NCBI RefSeq assembly: GCF_905475345.1
Contig: NC_066588.1
Location: forward strand, 6,717,501-6,781,500
DNA: 64,000 bases
Reading direction: 5' to 3'
From: Vespula vulgaris
Taxonomy: Eukaryota > Arthropoda > Insecta > Hymenoptera > Vespidae
Every line of letters begins with the position of its first letter. The first letter of the stretch is position 1. Under the pieces are notes generated by a model. It was not told where the DNA came from and made no database searches. It saw only the letters and a program-made list of their open reading frames with translations. The position numbers and the translations under genes were made by a program. This document shows, piece by piece, positions 35,277 through 48,711 of the stretch.

Positions 35277-38123
35277 GCGCGAAGTTATTGCTGCGAACGA
35301 GAACGTACGGTGGTCCCATCGCATGATAAAAACAAAAAGTAAGATAGAAAGTGAAAGAGAGAGACAGAGAAAGAGAGAGAGAGATGAGAAAAAGAGGGTC
35401 CGAAAGAGAAAGTAAAAAAAAAATAAAATAAAATAAAATAAAATAAAATCGAAGAGGATTTGAAAAAAAATTGTCTCGTATTTTTTCGTCTGAAATGGTA
35501 GAGGACCTCCTACCATTAATACGTAATGCCTTCTTAAGACGGATTATGCATGCTTAAACCTGATCCGAAAGGAAAACGCCCTTCTTCTCTTGGTCGTCGT
35601 CGTCGTCGTCGTCGTCTTCGGCGTCGTCGTCTTCGTCGTATCCACCGACGTTCTCACGTTTCAAAGGATTTGCATGCACGATTCGTCTTCGAATTTCGGT
35701 GAGAATCCTTCGCTTTTACTCGAGTCCCAAGAGCGAAGGAACAACAAGATGCTTTCGAACGTTTTCGAGGGGAAAGATTAAAAGCCGCTCGTGTTCGCGA
35801 CGACGATACGGGACGACACGCTCGCGATTCCTTCATAAATTTGTATAATTAATGTCGCCCAAGCCATCGTCTTTCTACAAGAATTATATACATATATATC
35901 TATGTGTATATATGTATATATTTATCTATGGAAGGGCGGATGAATTATCGCGTTTACGGATTTCCATTCGGTTGCTTTTCATCGTTGATAGTTGAAATAT
36001 CGTCTTCGTATTACGATGCAAACGAGGAATAGGAAAAGAAGGAGGTGGAAAACTATGAAAGTCTGGTCGGTTTTGATAAATATTACTGTATCATTCGTTA
36101 CATAAGATTTATTAATAGTGCGTTTTATTGATAGGGATGGTAAGGGTGGATCGGTGGGTTGGTGGTAGGTGGGCCATCGTGGTAGTGGTATGTAGCTCGC
36201 TACGGGACACGAAGGCCGAAGAAAAAATATTTGTCTCTCTCGGCATGAAAATGACAGGTGTCGTTATAGAAAAAGAAGTACCTCTCGTTTGGGGCCGCCG
36301 TTTGGTCGTTTAGCCAAATTGATTTCCGTTCGAGAGCTCGATCGCTTGCTTCCTAGAGCATAGCAATAGAGCAGAGAAAGCTTAATGGCTTCTTCGATCA
36401 CGTTCGTCGGGGAGAACCACTGTTTGTACCTGTTCGGTCCGGCCCGTTTCGTAGCCGATGCCGAGATAATGAGGGACACGAGCGTCCGGATTTCCCTCTT
36501 TGTATCTAACCCCATCTAAATCCATGCTTTAGGGAGAGCCAAACCAGCTCGTGTTCTACATGGATATACATTGATTGGTATTGACAACGGATCGTCAGAA
36601 ATTTTCGAACGTACCTCTCAGAATGCTTTTACGAGAACGGCAGCCTAACTCGCATTTTTTCTTTTTCTCTTTCCCTTTTCTTTCTTTTTTCCTCATTCGT
36701 CTAGTAATAGAAGGTAACGTCCGTACCATACTATTCGGATCGATCTCATAGAACAACGTTCCTGCAATGTGTATCGTGGTTCGATGTGTATCTGTCTATC
36801 TATAGATGTTTCGTTCTAATGAAGCTATTAGATTTACGAGCGATAGAGGATGGGAGGACCTGTCGCAATAACTCTTTTGAGTTATACCAAGGAATACAGC
36901 GATTTCACTATCGCCTTAGAGCTATTATTACTTCCTTTAGTTTTCCTTTATTTTATTTTTTTCAACCGTTATTCGCACGTGCTGGTATATAAATTTTATC
37001 CTTCTTAACGCTTATAACGTGTTCTCTCGGAGTAAAGGATATCTTCTTATCGCTATTTCCTGGCGTACACGACGGAAGCTTATTTTCGTGACTTGTTAAA
37101 GAACGTCTGTCTGTCTATCTGTCTGTCTGTTTAACAGTCGAAAAACTCCTACGAAGTCTTGTAAACGGAAACGAAGGTCCCATACACCGATGCTAGTTTT
37201 AGTTCTTCCGGTAACGTTAACCATCTCTCTGTATCTCTATCTCTTTTCTCTTCGAGTGCCAGGCACTTATGATTTTTCGATTAAGCTACGTAAACAGTAC
37301 TCGGCAAGCTAAACATCGAGCCGGTAGAAGCGAGTGTTTGGTCAAGGCCCGATACGATGTTTTCCCAAGTAACGTTCAGACTCGTTCTTGTAAAGAGAGC
37401 AGAACTCGGCCCACATTCGTTACATCGACAGCGAAACGGAACAAGCTCGTTGAAACGCGAGTAGATAAATCGGAATTCGCGATCCATCTTAATCTTTGAA
37501 CGAGTAACTTTTTCCGAAATCCAAACTTTACCGGAAAGTAGCTGCTTTCTCTCTTCCACCCTTGTTCTTTATCCTTCTTTTTCTTCGAAGCTTTCACGGA
37601 TGGTCAAGTTCGAGAAAAGTTCGACGGAAATCACGATCTATTAGTAACTCTTAAAGAAATGAAAGGAAGGAAGAAACGAACGAACAAACGAACGAATGAA
37701 AGAACGAATGAACGAACGAATGAACCTCGTTTCGGAGATAAATAATAGGTACTTTGCTCGAAAGCTACTACTTTCAAAGGCGAAATTTAGAAAAGATAAA
37801 GGAGATAATATGGAACAAGTTATACGCGTCGAAGAAGATATATAAATTCAACATAAATCTGTGCTCGTACAATAAAGCTTCATCGCCTGAGGTTGAGAGT
37901 TCTCTTCTCGCGTAGCGTTAACTGAGAGAGGGAGTGAACATGACACAGTAAACTTCGCTCGTGATACCGAATGTAATAAGCAGACTGCGAGTCGTTCCTT
38001 TGGTCCGCGCATAAATTAAAGGACGTGGGTAATTATCGTACTCGTTGGTGTTACTATTTCGTTCCAATGATTAGTCTTAATTAAACTTCACTCCTTTTCT
38101 CCCTCCCACTCTTTCTTCCTCTT

Positions 38124-38154
<31 letters not shown>

Positions 38155-39039
38155 TTATTTCTTGCTCTCGTCTGTTTCTCGTCTACCTCCTCTTAGTCTT
38201 ACTCTCAGAAACTAGTCTCGGACGAGGAGAGCAGCTTCAGAAGTCATAGCTTCGCGACGCGTGAAATCCTGGAAGATACGTAGTCGGTCCATTCGAATTC
38301 CTCGAGTGCAATGCGGTGCTCCGCATAGTTGCCTCGCTTGGCGTGAAACTGCTGGCCGCGTTCAACGTGCACATTCGCTCCACGTGCCACGGAAATACAT
38401 ATGTATAGAGAGTAGCTACCTACACGGATTCGATCGTGACGAGCTGCTCCAACTATGGACGATAGTAGATAGTAGTAGATAGTAATAGTGCTTCCGTAGA
38501 TAGAGGGATGAAAACGCGTAATTTCGGACAAGATAGACATACGAGTTTCGATATTTCAATGTACCTCGCGAACTCACATAAACATTTTGTTCCGATAGTT
38601 CGAGTTACGTTTTGTAGTTATCGTGAACGATCTCTATCTTCTATCTCTCATTCTCTCGTAGCTACATCGATTCGACTAACTCCACCTCTCTCTTCGTCAG
38701 CCACAAAATCATTTACGTCGGTGCAACATTTGAGAGGGAATTTCTCGCGAGTAACCCTCTCGGTTAGAGTTTAATCGCATGGTTATTTGCATTACCTTAC
38801 TACTGGCATATTACCGAATAGTATAGCGAGTACAGTAGTATATAGCGAGTGTATAATGTAATACATAGGATACATGTAAGAGTAGAAGAGGAAGAGGAGG
38901 AAGTCTGTGAGAGTACTGGGACGTACGTATACCTATAAGATACAACGTTATACCTAGATATTCCTAGAGGAAGAAAGGGGATGAACAGAGGTGAATAGGA
39001 CGTTTTACTGGCGCAGAGAGTACAGTCAGCAGTGCAGAG

Positions 39040-39650
39040 ACCGCGAATATTTCACAGCACCTTTGGTTAAATTTCTCTCGCGTTCGACCTCGTTCATTTG
39101 GATTGCGCGTACGAGCAAAAGTTAATTCGCTCGATATGGCGGTAGCCGTTAGAAATTTGCGGAATGGCCATGCCGGGGATCATCGTTGGGTGAACGTGAA
39201 TTTTGCGGATGGTTGACTACCACGAAATATTGGAAATATTTCCGCAGAAAGATCGATCGAATCGAATCGAATCGAAACGAAAACGTTTTGGTACAGTAGA
39301 GCGTAGATGTTTACCGGTGATAACGAAAGCCAATGAAAAATGACAGGGAGTTAAAGATGACCCCCCTAAGAGAGCCGATCTACGGCTGTCGTTATTTCTC
39401 AACATAGCAATTAATCTAGCCATCGATAATTAAGTCGATGATAAACGGGGTGTCCGCATAGCGATTAGATTTATTATTTATAATGACACAGCGCGGGCTG
39501 CTCCGCGTAACGCGCATGCGAGTTCACGCACCAGCTTCGAACAATTAATCACCTCTCCGACAACAATTACGGCCGATTACGGTGTTGTACCCCGATCGAG
39601 ATATATTGTAATTAGTATCGCCGTAACGCCTTGCTCGGTACACCAACACA
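39040..39650. promoter_or_regulatory. Microsatellite-free segment rich in homeodomain and Sox-type cores
   Basis: About 600 bp with almost no simple repeat (only a short TCGAA run near 39256-39277). It contains CAATTAATC, GATAATTAAG, TTATTATTTATAATGA, ACAATTAATC, ACAACAATTACGG and ATTGTAATTAG. These mix TAAT homeodomain cores with ACAAT Sox cores. Its complexity stands out against the surrounding intron, as conserved noncoding elements often do. Function is inferred. Confidence 0.3.
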
Positions 39651-40182
39651 CTTACTAACATTCGTACAGTATGCTTAGAAAGTTTCTCGTTATACTTCTC
39701 AGCCTTATTTTCTAGTCCTTATCTCCTTCTTTCTGTCTTTTCCACCTTATCTTTTTCTCGATCGTAGATAAATTAACTACTTTGTGTAGGCGCGTTGTAG
39801 ATATACCGATATCGATGCTAATTCGTACGGTGAATTTTCTACCTTAAGTTATCTCGCTTTTGTCACAGTAAAGTAATTATCTTATGTCCTTTTTTCGAAT
39901 ATTTCTCTCTCTCTCTCTCTCTCTCCCACTCTCTTTCTTTTTCTTTCTCTCTCTCTCTTTTTTCTTGAATTCTTTCGCAGAGTGTATAGAAAAACATGGT
40001 GTGCATTGTACGCAACTATGCTTTCTTGTTGAATTTCACGAAACTTCCATTAGACTCGACGGCGAAGCTTCAACGAAAGAACTTCGGATGGTTGTCGATA
40101 CGTCTGCTAGCAACGATTTTCTACCTGGACTACAGTCGATCCATTCCGATGGTGAAATTAATGGTTTTCTTTCGCCGTGAAA

Positions 40183-40336
40183 GTGCGCAGGTCAAACAAA
40201 GAATTATTCTGGAGAAAGGGTTGCCAACATTTTATCACGTCACTCGATCTCTCTCTCTCTCTCTTCCTCTCTCACTCTTGTTCTCTTCTCCACGCTTCTC
40301 CATTTCCTCGTATGGTTGTCCTGCCGAGTGCTCTCC
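40183..40336 (+). repeat. Duplicated element, copy A (Sox + ACGTG)
   Basis: The first 24 bases (40183-40206) are identical to 41496-41519. They hold the nuclear-receptor half-site AGGTCA (40189-40194) abutting the HMG/Sox site AACAAAG (40195-40201). CACGT, the reverse of ACGTG, lies at 40236-40240. Similarity continues to TGGTTGTCCTGCCGAGT near 40313-40329, interrupted by a CT run. Copies A and B are 1,313 bp apart in the same orientation. Confidence 0.75.
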
Positions 40337-40441
40337 TAATGAAAAATGACCGTGATGCGTTTCTCGACTGTGCGATGCGTTACTTTACTTTTCGTGGATT
40401 TTCATGTAAAAAATTTTTACGCTATCGACGAATGAAAAAGC

Positions 40442-40473
<32 letters not shown>

Positions 40474-40954
40474 AAATTCTCTCTCGATCGGTGGATGTAC
40501 GATGGTTCTCTCATTTGCCCGTTCGTTTATTAAATTCCTCCTACTTTTTTATTGCCTTCCTATCTTTTTTCTATTTTTCTTTCTCCTTTTTTCTTGTATT
40601 TTTACCATCCCTTTTCACAAAAATAATTTTAACGAGTCACTGTCGCGTTCGAACGTTATACCATGTATCGCGAGCGTCATAATGTTTTATTAGCTAATTA
40701 AACGATAGAAAAAAAAGCTCTACCAGTAGAATGGAAAGGAATAACAATGGCGAAGAGAAAAATAACAGGAGTAAAAGGAAAGAAAGAGACAACGGCGGCG
40801 AGTGACGTTGATGTCCGAAAGTCAAAATCACCGGACTGTTTATTTTACCTTTGTTATCTCTGCCACTTTATCGTGCCTCGTCGGGTTCGTAAAGTCAAAG
40901 AGAGAGAGAAAGAGAGAGAGAAAGAAAGAGAGAGAGAACCAGAGAAACAGACGG

Positions 40955-40972
40955 ATAGACAGACAGACAGGC

Positions 40973-41011
<39 letters not shown>
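40955..41011. repeat. (ACAG)n tetranucleotide repeat
   Basis: About 13 CAGA units flanked by GA-rich sequence, lying between the two copies of the duplicated element. Confidence 0.96.
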
Positions 41012-41495
41012 TAGGGAGATAGAGAAAGAAAGAGAAGGACATAGAAAGACAGAAAGATAGATAGAGAGAGAGAGAGTGAGTTCATACGTGTAGGTTGTAT
41101 ACACAATACAAAGGCATTATCTCGTTCACGCTTGGCTGCTACAACGAAGCAAACGGCGTATCTTTTGCAAAACGTTCATCTTTTTCCTTTTTTTTCTGTT
41201 TGTCCCTAGCTTCGCTTCATCGTCGTTATTCTCCGAAAGTGGGACGCACGCATCGCACTTCGGTCAACCCATTTGTCGATAGTTTACATCGAAGGGACGC
41301 GCCTCGAATGCAGTCGTGTTTAATCGGCACCGAGCGTAGCGTCGTTTTCCATTAAAATTCACCGAGTACAATTCTTCCTCAGTTGTCCGGCGAGCAAGCG
41401 ACTAAAACGAACGAATGAGGGTTAAAAGGAATGCTTTTTGAATGCTTTTCGAGTGCTTTTCCACCGGCACTAGCTAGCTACCAGAAGACCGACTC

Positions 41496-41614
41496 GTGCG
41501 CAGGTCAAACAAAGAATTAAAGCCGAAAGGAGTCGACGCATTTTTTCACGTTTACCGTTTCCTCCTTTTTTTCTATTTCTACCATAATAATGGTGTCCCT
41601 GCTGAGTCGCTCCC
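41496..41614 (+). repeat. Duplicated element, copy B (Sox + ACGTG)
   Basis: Identical to copy A for 24 bases. AGGTCA is at 41502-41507, AACAAAG at 41508-41514 and CACGT at 41547-41551. The AACAAAG-to-CACGT spacing is 39 bases here and 41 in copy A. The middle has diverged with a small deletion, while the distal TGGTGTCCCTGCTGAGT block (about 41591-41607) is still recognisable. It lacks the long CT expansion of copy A. Confidence 0.75.
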
Positions 41615-41761
41615 ATGGCGAACTTCTCTCTTTCGTCCTTTCTCTCTCTCTCTCTTTTTCTCTTTCTCTCTTCTCTCGTTCTCTTTCTAACACGTGGTCG
41701 AGGTTACATTCGCGTGTTTGGAACTTTGGGATAGTTTTCGGAATTAATTTCCAACGAGAAT

Positions 41762-41797
<36 letters not shown>

Positions 41798-42021
41798 ATG
41801 CGGCCAGGTAGCTCGTAACCAGACATGAGGCACGTGACTACGCATTGTCGCTCGATATTCTCGAATTTGAAGAATATTATATTCGTTCCGCGTTGCCTGT
41901 CACTACTGTGAACACATCGAAATGGACAGCATTGGTAACGTTCGTATGCATCGACACGTTTTCGAAATTTGGTGGTTGTTCGGTGTCCAAAGAGAAGACA
42001 GAGACAGAGACAGAGAAAGAG

Positions 42022-42023
<2 letters not shown>

Positions 42024-42093
<70 letters not shown>
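42024..42093. repeat. Compound (TA)n-(GA)n microsatellite
   Basis: TA run 42024-42066 passes directly into a GA run 42066-42093, preceded by CAGAGA units from about 41997. Confidence 0.96.
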
Positions 42094-42094
<1 letters not shown>

Positions 42095-42722
42095 AAGAAC
42101 GAGATACCTGCATCTACCTCTTCCATCTCGGTTACCACGGTCTCCTTGATTTATTAGGATGTAACTTCGAAGCGCGGAGAGGATTAGTTGTAATGCACGA
42201 CTGTGTGCGCGCGCGAGGACGACGTGGCTTCCACGTTTCGAGTCGACAGGCATCCGAAACTGTATATCTTCGTAATAACTTTCGGACTTCTCGTCTCGCT
42301 CTCTCACTTTCTCTCATCCCATTCGCTCGCTCCTTCGTTCGCCGTGTTTGGTTCTCTAAAATTTCATTAAGGCACGCGCCCTGGTAGTTTGATCGACAAA
42401 ATTTATCCCAACTCTTGTATTCGTTTCTCTCGCGCCATATAGTACAAAAGTGTTGTTTCGCAATACCATTGTGGGGAAATCTAATAAAGTGTTTTATTCG
42501 ACGAATGGCGTAGGGTCGCTTTCAATTCGAAGCTCTTAAGCGTAATCCTTTCATTGGCGAGTAAAAAAGAAAAATGAGAGGAGAGAGAAGAGGAGGAAGA
42601 GATCGTCCTTGTCCTCGTTTCGATCTCTTTTTTACGATATTCATTCGCAGTAAGGTTTAAAGCATTGTCATTAGAGATTAGATTACTCTGGGAGGTAATA
42701 GGGTAATAAAGAATCATCCTTT

Positions 42723-42723
<1 letters not shown>

Positions 42724-42765
<42 letters not shown>
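42724..42765. repeat. (CT)n microsatellite, 42 bp
   Basis: Uninterrupted CT run. Confidence 0.96.
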
Positions 42766-42767
<2 letters not shown>

Positions 42768-43546
42768 CGGTTACGATTCGGCCAACCGATAAAGACTTTT
42801 CGTTTTGCAGTATAACGTTTAGGGATCATCGATAAATCAGAATTAAAGTCTGCATGTATCCTTTACTTGCTTACTTCCTTGCCTGCAAACGCGCGTGAGT
42901 TAGTGCATGCATGCATGCGTGCGTGCGTACGTGCGTGCGTACGTGCGAATGCGTGAGCTTCGGTTTACCCAAACTACGTTGGTCCAACCATAGGGTCTCT
43001 ATTGTCATCGGACAAATCTCCGTTTAGAGGGGCCATTGTCGGTGGATTATGCGACCGTAGAGATTCCAACGGGCCATCGCTCGGCCAGCCGCACGTTCGT
43101 TCGTTCGTTCGTTCGTTCGTTCACTCGAACCTACGCGTGCGTTTTCCGAGAGAGAAAGACAGACAGACAGATAAAGAGAGAGAGAGAGAGAGAGTGAGTG
43201 TGAGAATCGCCATAGTCCAAAGTACGTCGCATTTCGAATTTTCATCTACCTGTTGAAGGCCGAACGATGCTTAAAACGGACCATTCGAAGGGATTATCGG
43301 ACGAGTTAATCAAGACCATCCAGGCTCGGCACGTCGAAATATTCTATTTTCCTCGTGGAAATCGTTAACGCGATTTCGTTGTATCGAGTTTCGAGATGGG
43401 ACAGGAAAGACCCATCGAGTTAGTTAGTCAGCCAGCCGGTACATACCTTTGATCGAGATAAAAGCGTTGTCATTTTCGTTAGAGATAGAGATAGAAAGAG
43501 AAAGGGAGAAGAAAGAGATGGAAAGGAAATAAAAAGAAAAAGTAAA

Positions 43547-43577
<31 letters not shown>

Positions 43578-46501
43578 CTATGAAAGGTACGTATCGAAAA
43601 TCCAAGCTTCGTTTGCATCGATAAGGATCGTGTTCAAAGTGATTATTGAAATAAGGATCAGCTTGATGGCAGACCACTACTAGACGGGCGCGTGCGCGTC
43701 TCAATAATTGTTCTCTCGCTTAGTTCTCTATGGTCTCGTTGACTTTCTTATGAATAATAAAGACGTAACTTTATCGTCTCCTCACGTACGCCTTGAATTT
43801 TACATTTTTTTCGTTTTGTACGATGATAAGTTATCCAGAGCTTATTGGAACTAAACTTGCGGTGGTTGCGTGGAACATAGGATATCTTTATTATTTCTCG
43901 TACGGTTGGAATTTTTGGTGGTATGTCGTTCTAAAGAACGAAACAAATCTGGTGTGTTGCGTGTAAAAAAAAAAGAAGAAGAAAAGAGGGAGAGATAAAT
44001 AGATAGAGAAAGAAAGAAAGAGAAAGAGACAGAGAAAGAGAGAGATATTTCTGTAATCCCCGAAAGACTCGCGGGAGAGTCGCAAGAACGTAAATAACTT
44101 GAGAAAGAAGTGTGTAGGGTTGGGACAGTACACTGAACACAGAACACGAAACGCGGTTTTCACCGCGGAACGCCTCTGGACTTTTGGATCGTGTCCTCCG
44201 CCCCAGGAGGCGAGACTACGCGTCCGCCTCGACGGACATGAATCACATGGCGCATGCAAATGAAAAGATGCGTGCGGGGGTGTTGGACCATCAACCACCT
44301 TCAAAAGGTCGTAAGTGTTGCGTCGGGAGAGGGAGGAGAGGGAAACAGAGATAAAAAAACGAAAAAAATGGAAAAAAGGAACAAAGAAAGAAAGAAAACG
44401 AAAATAAAAAAGAAAAAGAAAGAAAAAGAACGCGAACGTTCGCGTACGGTCCAGGAGAAATTCTTTTTCTGTCGGACAGCCACGCAAGTGCGCGGCGAAA
44501 ACGTTGTTGCGGTCTGCTCGAGAGGGTCAAAATTTATTACAGAGCCTTGTAACATGTTCCGCACGAGAACGCGGCTTACATAAATGCGGACTCTCGCACT
44601 GCTTTTTACGCCGACACGTTGCGCACCACGTTGAAGCTACGTTTTCGTTCTAATCTCTATCCGTCGAAACTATCAGTTTCGTTCTAGTCGGTAGTGACCT
44701 CGTTGACTAAACTCGATTCTCTTCTTTGGCCTTGGTAAATCCTCCGACTACTTTGCTACTAGTATTTCTATGCATTTCCATCATATTTTTTCTCATCGAG
44801 TGCGTACGCATTGGTAATGTCTTCCTCTTACTTTTCTTTTTTCTTTTCTTTTTCCTTTTTTTTTCTTTCTTTCTCTCTCTCTCTCTCTCTTTATCTTCCT
44901 TCCTTTCTTTCTTTCCCGACATTAACATTTATATTACGCGGCTTTCCGCTTTCTCCAACTCGCTCTACATTTTTCGGACAATGCCTATACCACCCGTCGT
45001 CGTCGTCGTCGTCGTCGTCCCGGGTATCCAGTCGATTTTCTCCACTTCTTTCTCTCTCTCTTTCTCTCTTTCTCTTTCTGTCTCCTTCTCATGCTTCTGG
45101 GAATCTTTTGTTATATTATAGCCCGTAGATCGTGTTGGAAGTCAGCGGAGGGGAACACCTGGGGTCAGCGTGCGAATTTGGTCAGGTTCAGCGTGATTTT
45201 TGTCCAATGAAAAAAGGGAGTCGTGCTCTACTCGCGATATTTAGCTACCGAACAAACTTCACGTTAGTTCGTTCCTTTCTTTTTTTTTTTTTCCTTTTTC
45301 TTTTTAACACCTTTTTCTATTGTTAGGACGTGCGAACGTATTTAAGAAACACCGCGCTGAACGCGTGAGAAATACCTTTCGTAATGTATATCCTAACTGC
45401 GATTAGGCATACGTAACGTTTATGATTGTATTAGGATCGAATGAATTCGTTTTCGTCGTTGTATTGAAAGGAAGGAAAAACCGATCGAATCGACTGGAGT
45501 AAATTGAAATCAAAAAAAGGAAAAATAAATAAATAAATAAAAAGAAGGAAAAGAAAAGAGTGTGAGATCTTAGATAGGTTTTCAAGCCTTTGAAGATTCT
45601 CGTAGGAATCGTTCACGATTGGATGCTCGATGACACGAGCCGTCTCGAAAGCGTTGCTGAGTGTCGAAATGTAGATGCCGCGGCGCGAATAAGATTTATG
45701 TGAGTAGAAAGAAAAAAAAAACAAAATAAGTATATGCGCGAGTGTGCTAAGAGAGCGTTAGCGAGGTGGTAGTGAATAGTGGGAGTAGATGGAAAGGAAA
45801 AGGGTATAGAGAAAGAAGGCGGACAAGGACAAGAGAAAGATGGAAAGAGATCGAGGATGTGAAGGAGGTGGAGGACCGAGGAGAAGTGGGTCGGACGAGA
45901 GAAGATGAGCAAACAAAATGCATCCGTATATATCTCTGACGTCTGTCAAAACATGCGACGGAGCTTCGTGCGAGACTGTTCTGGGCAGCACTCACTGACG
46001 TATCTTTCACTTTTTTTTGCCTTTCAAGTTTTTTATTCCTTCGTTTCTCTCTCTTTCTCTCTCTTTCTTTCTTTCTTTCACCATCTCTCTTTTGTCATCT
46101 CTTCTCCCTTATTTTTTTCTTTTTGTTTGCATTTACGAGAACGTGTCATCTTGACGAAAAAAGATTTAGAACCGGAAACGTTAAATTCTTTCTCCCTTTT
46201 ACCAGTTATTATTCTTTTGATTTGTCATTCTTACAATTACCAGTTTCAGCTCGCACTCTAAATCACTTCTCCATCGGTTGTAAAGCTTTCGCCCACTTTC
46301 CAGCACGTATAATCTATTACGAGAACGATAAAGACTTCATCGATATATAGGGTCTTTGATCCATGCCGAAGCAAGGATCCTAGCTTAATCGACGATGAGA
46401 AATAACTCTTGTGCCGCGGTACGATACTAATATCGACTTCGAGTCCGGCGAAAATATCGATTAATCTTTAGAACGGGAAAAGCACGGGGCCGAGGTCGGC
46501 C

Positions 46502-46502
<1 letters not shown>

Positions 46503-46559
<57 letters not shown>

Positions 46560-46562
46560 TTC
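46503..46562. repeat. (CT)n microsatellite, about 60 bp
   Basis: CT run with a few CTTT interruptions at its end. Confidence 0.96.
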
Positions 46563-46745
46563 TCTCTTTCTTTTTCTGTTCAACTTTGAGAGAACGATTT
46601 CGAAACGCTCTCAACCTTCTCTCTCTCTTTTTTTAGGTGAAACTTCGATCGAAAGAGAAAAGGGGTGAGATGACGATATATACAGGAGCTCTTAAAGAAT
46701 TTCGTCGTAAGCTTGGATTAAGTTATGATGGCCGCGGATAGGATC

Positions 46746-46787
46746 TCTTTCTTTCTCTTTCTTTCTCTCTCTCTCTTTCTTTCTCTT

Positions 46788-46847
<60 letters not shown>
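46746..46847. repeat. Compound CTTT/(CT)n microsatellite, about 100 bp
   Basis: CTTT-rich start followed by a pure CT run of about 55 bases. It is the longest CT tract in the window, 184 bases after the previous one. Confidence 0.96.
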
Positions 46848-46849
<2 letters not shown>

Positions 46850-47245
46850 GTTCTTTTGGTAGACGTGCCGATACAACTCGAACTGCGTCGAACGTGCCTC
46901 CGCAGTACGGGATGAATGGAAACCTGTTTCCTTGCTTCTTGTTCCTGTTGTCGTTTCTTTTTTAATCAAGCTATCCAAGGATTGGAGAGGAGAGGAGCGT
47001 AGAGAAGAGAGGAGAGGAGTGGAGTGGAAAAGAGAGGGTACGATTGGGTGAAACAGAGTAAGAGAGACGTAAGAGAATTAAAGGGAAGCCTTATGGGTGG
47101 AGTTGAGAAATAATGGAATATAACTGGAAGTACGACGATAAAGAAAGGCCGGTGGGGAGGGTTTCGAGGCAGGTGAAATAAAATCCACTTCTTCCGCATT
47201 ACAGGATGGTACGTGGTGTTCGCCATTAAGCTCTGCTACCGAACT

Positions 47246-47277
<32 letters not shown>

Positions 47278-48675
47278 TCTTCTCTCTACCTGTCTTTCTC
47301 TCTCTTTCTCTGTTTTTCTTGTCAGAAAGAGAAGAAGGAAGAAGCTGACTGCTCGTTTTGAAGAAAAACGCAGAATCGTGGTTTACCTCCCCTTCTCTCC
47401 CACCCAACAACCACCACCACCACCACCATCACCACCACCACCGTCACCGTTACCACCGTCCAACCTTTCCTCGTTTCTTCCCTTTTATCGAGGAATACCA
47501 GGACGAATGTCATTTCGTGTGTGTTCGTGTCTCCGTGGCGGATATCATTTCCTCTGGAAAATTACCATTCCACCGAAGTAGGACGATCCTTTCCAGGACG
47601 AAGATGAAACGAGTTTCGCTGTTGGCATTCGAGGGATGAGACAGACGTCGAGCAACCGGATTTCGAAGCGAGATTTTCTTCTTATTTTTCTTCTTCCTCT
47701 TTTCTTTTTTTTTTTTTTTTACTTTCTTTTTCTTTTTTTTTCATGTAACCGTCGATGATACAGACCTCGAGACGATATAAGTTTTAGCGTAAGTTTTGAA
47801 CTACGAGAGAATTTATGAAATCGCTGAAAACGCATGAGATATACTTACAATCTCGTAATCTGTCTTCCCTTTCTTTCGATTTTCACGAATACTTTCTTTT
47901 CTTTTTTGATTTATCGCGAATCAGTTCGTCTAGTTCTTTGTTTATACGATTAGATTAATTCTTTTTTGTACCTTTCTCGATTATTATCGACAGAAAGGTC
48001 GGGAAAATTGAATGGTTCAGTTGAAATTTATGAAAATATTTCGAACAGCGCCACGTTTCATTCGTTATGATAAAGCAAAGTGATAAATATTCATAGGAAA
48101 TTTTTTGCCGAAAAACATATCCGTGCATTGAATTAAACGATGCTTCTTTTTTTTCTGTTTTCTTTCTTTTTTTTTTTTTTGAAATTATATCAAATCGATT
48201 CGAACGTAATAGGTATATACGAAAGGGGGTACATGTATATGACATGTAGAAAGTGTATGTGTGCATGAAACGAAGTCGTAATGGAATCGCTGTCGCACAC
48301 ACCAAGTACTTGTACCCTCGTTGATACTCGCTATACATGTACATACGTAACTACATATATGGCACCATCGAAGAATGATTCACTGCGCGAATGTAACACT
48401 TCTGTTCCATTTATTCGGTGATACTAGTGCAAAACGATTTAGCGGTAGTGCGGACCGGCTATTTCATGAATTCGAAGTACCTAAGTGGAATCCTACGAAA
48501 GAGATCCGTTTATACATTTTCCATCGAAAACATGGGAAATAATAGCGAATCCGTGTCGCCGATATTCGATATCCGCGAGCAGTTTAAAGCGCATAGACGA
48601 CCGTTCATCGTTTTAGAGTTCTCGTGAAACCGGGTCGATTGATTCGAGAGAAAAAGAGAGGAAGAGAAAGAGAAG

Positions 48676-48711
<36 letters not shown>

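Larger units (their letters stand above)
33470..40180. other. Intronic stretch, no gene seen
   Basis: It holds CT/GA runs (34601-34656, 34920-34966, 38130-38154, 39905-39925), a GTC triplet run (35592-35639), an AAAAT run (35415-35449) and a CTGT/CTAT run near 37107-37131. Complex, microsatellite-poor segments lie at 35160-35290 and 39040-39650. ATG frames such as 38508-38774 and 39996-40349 show no known protein features. Confidence 0.55.
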
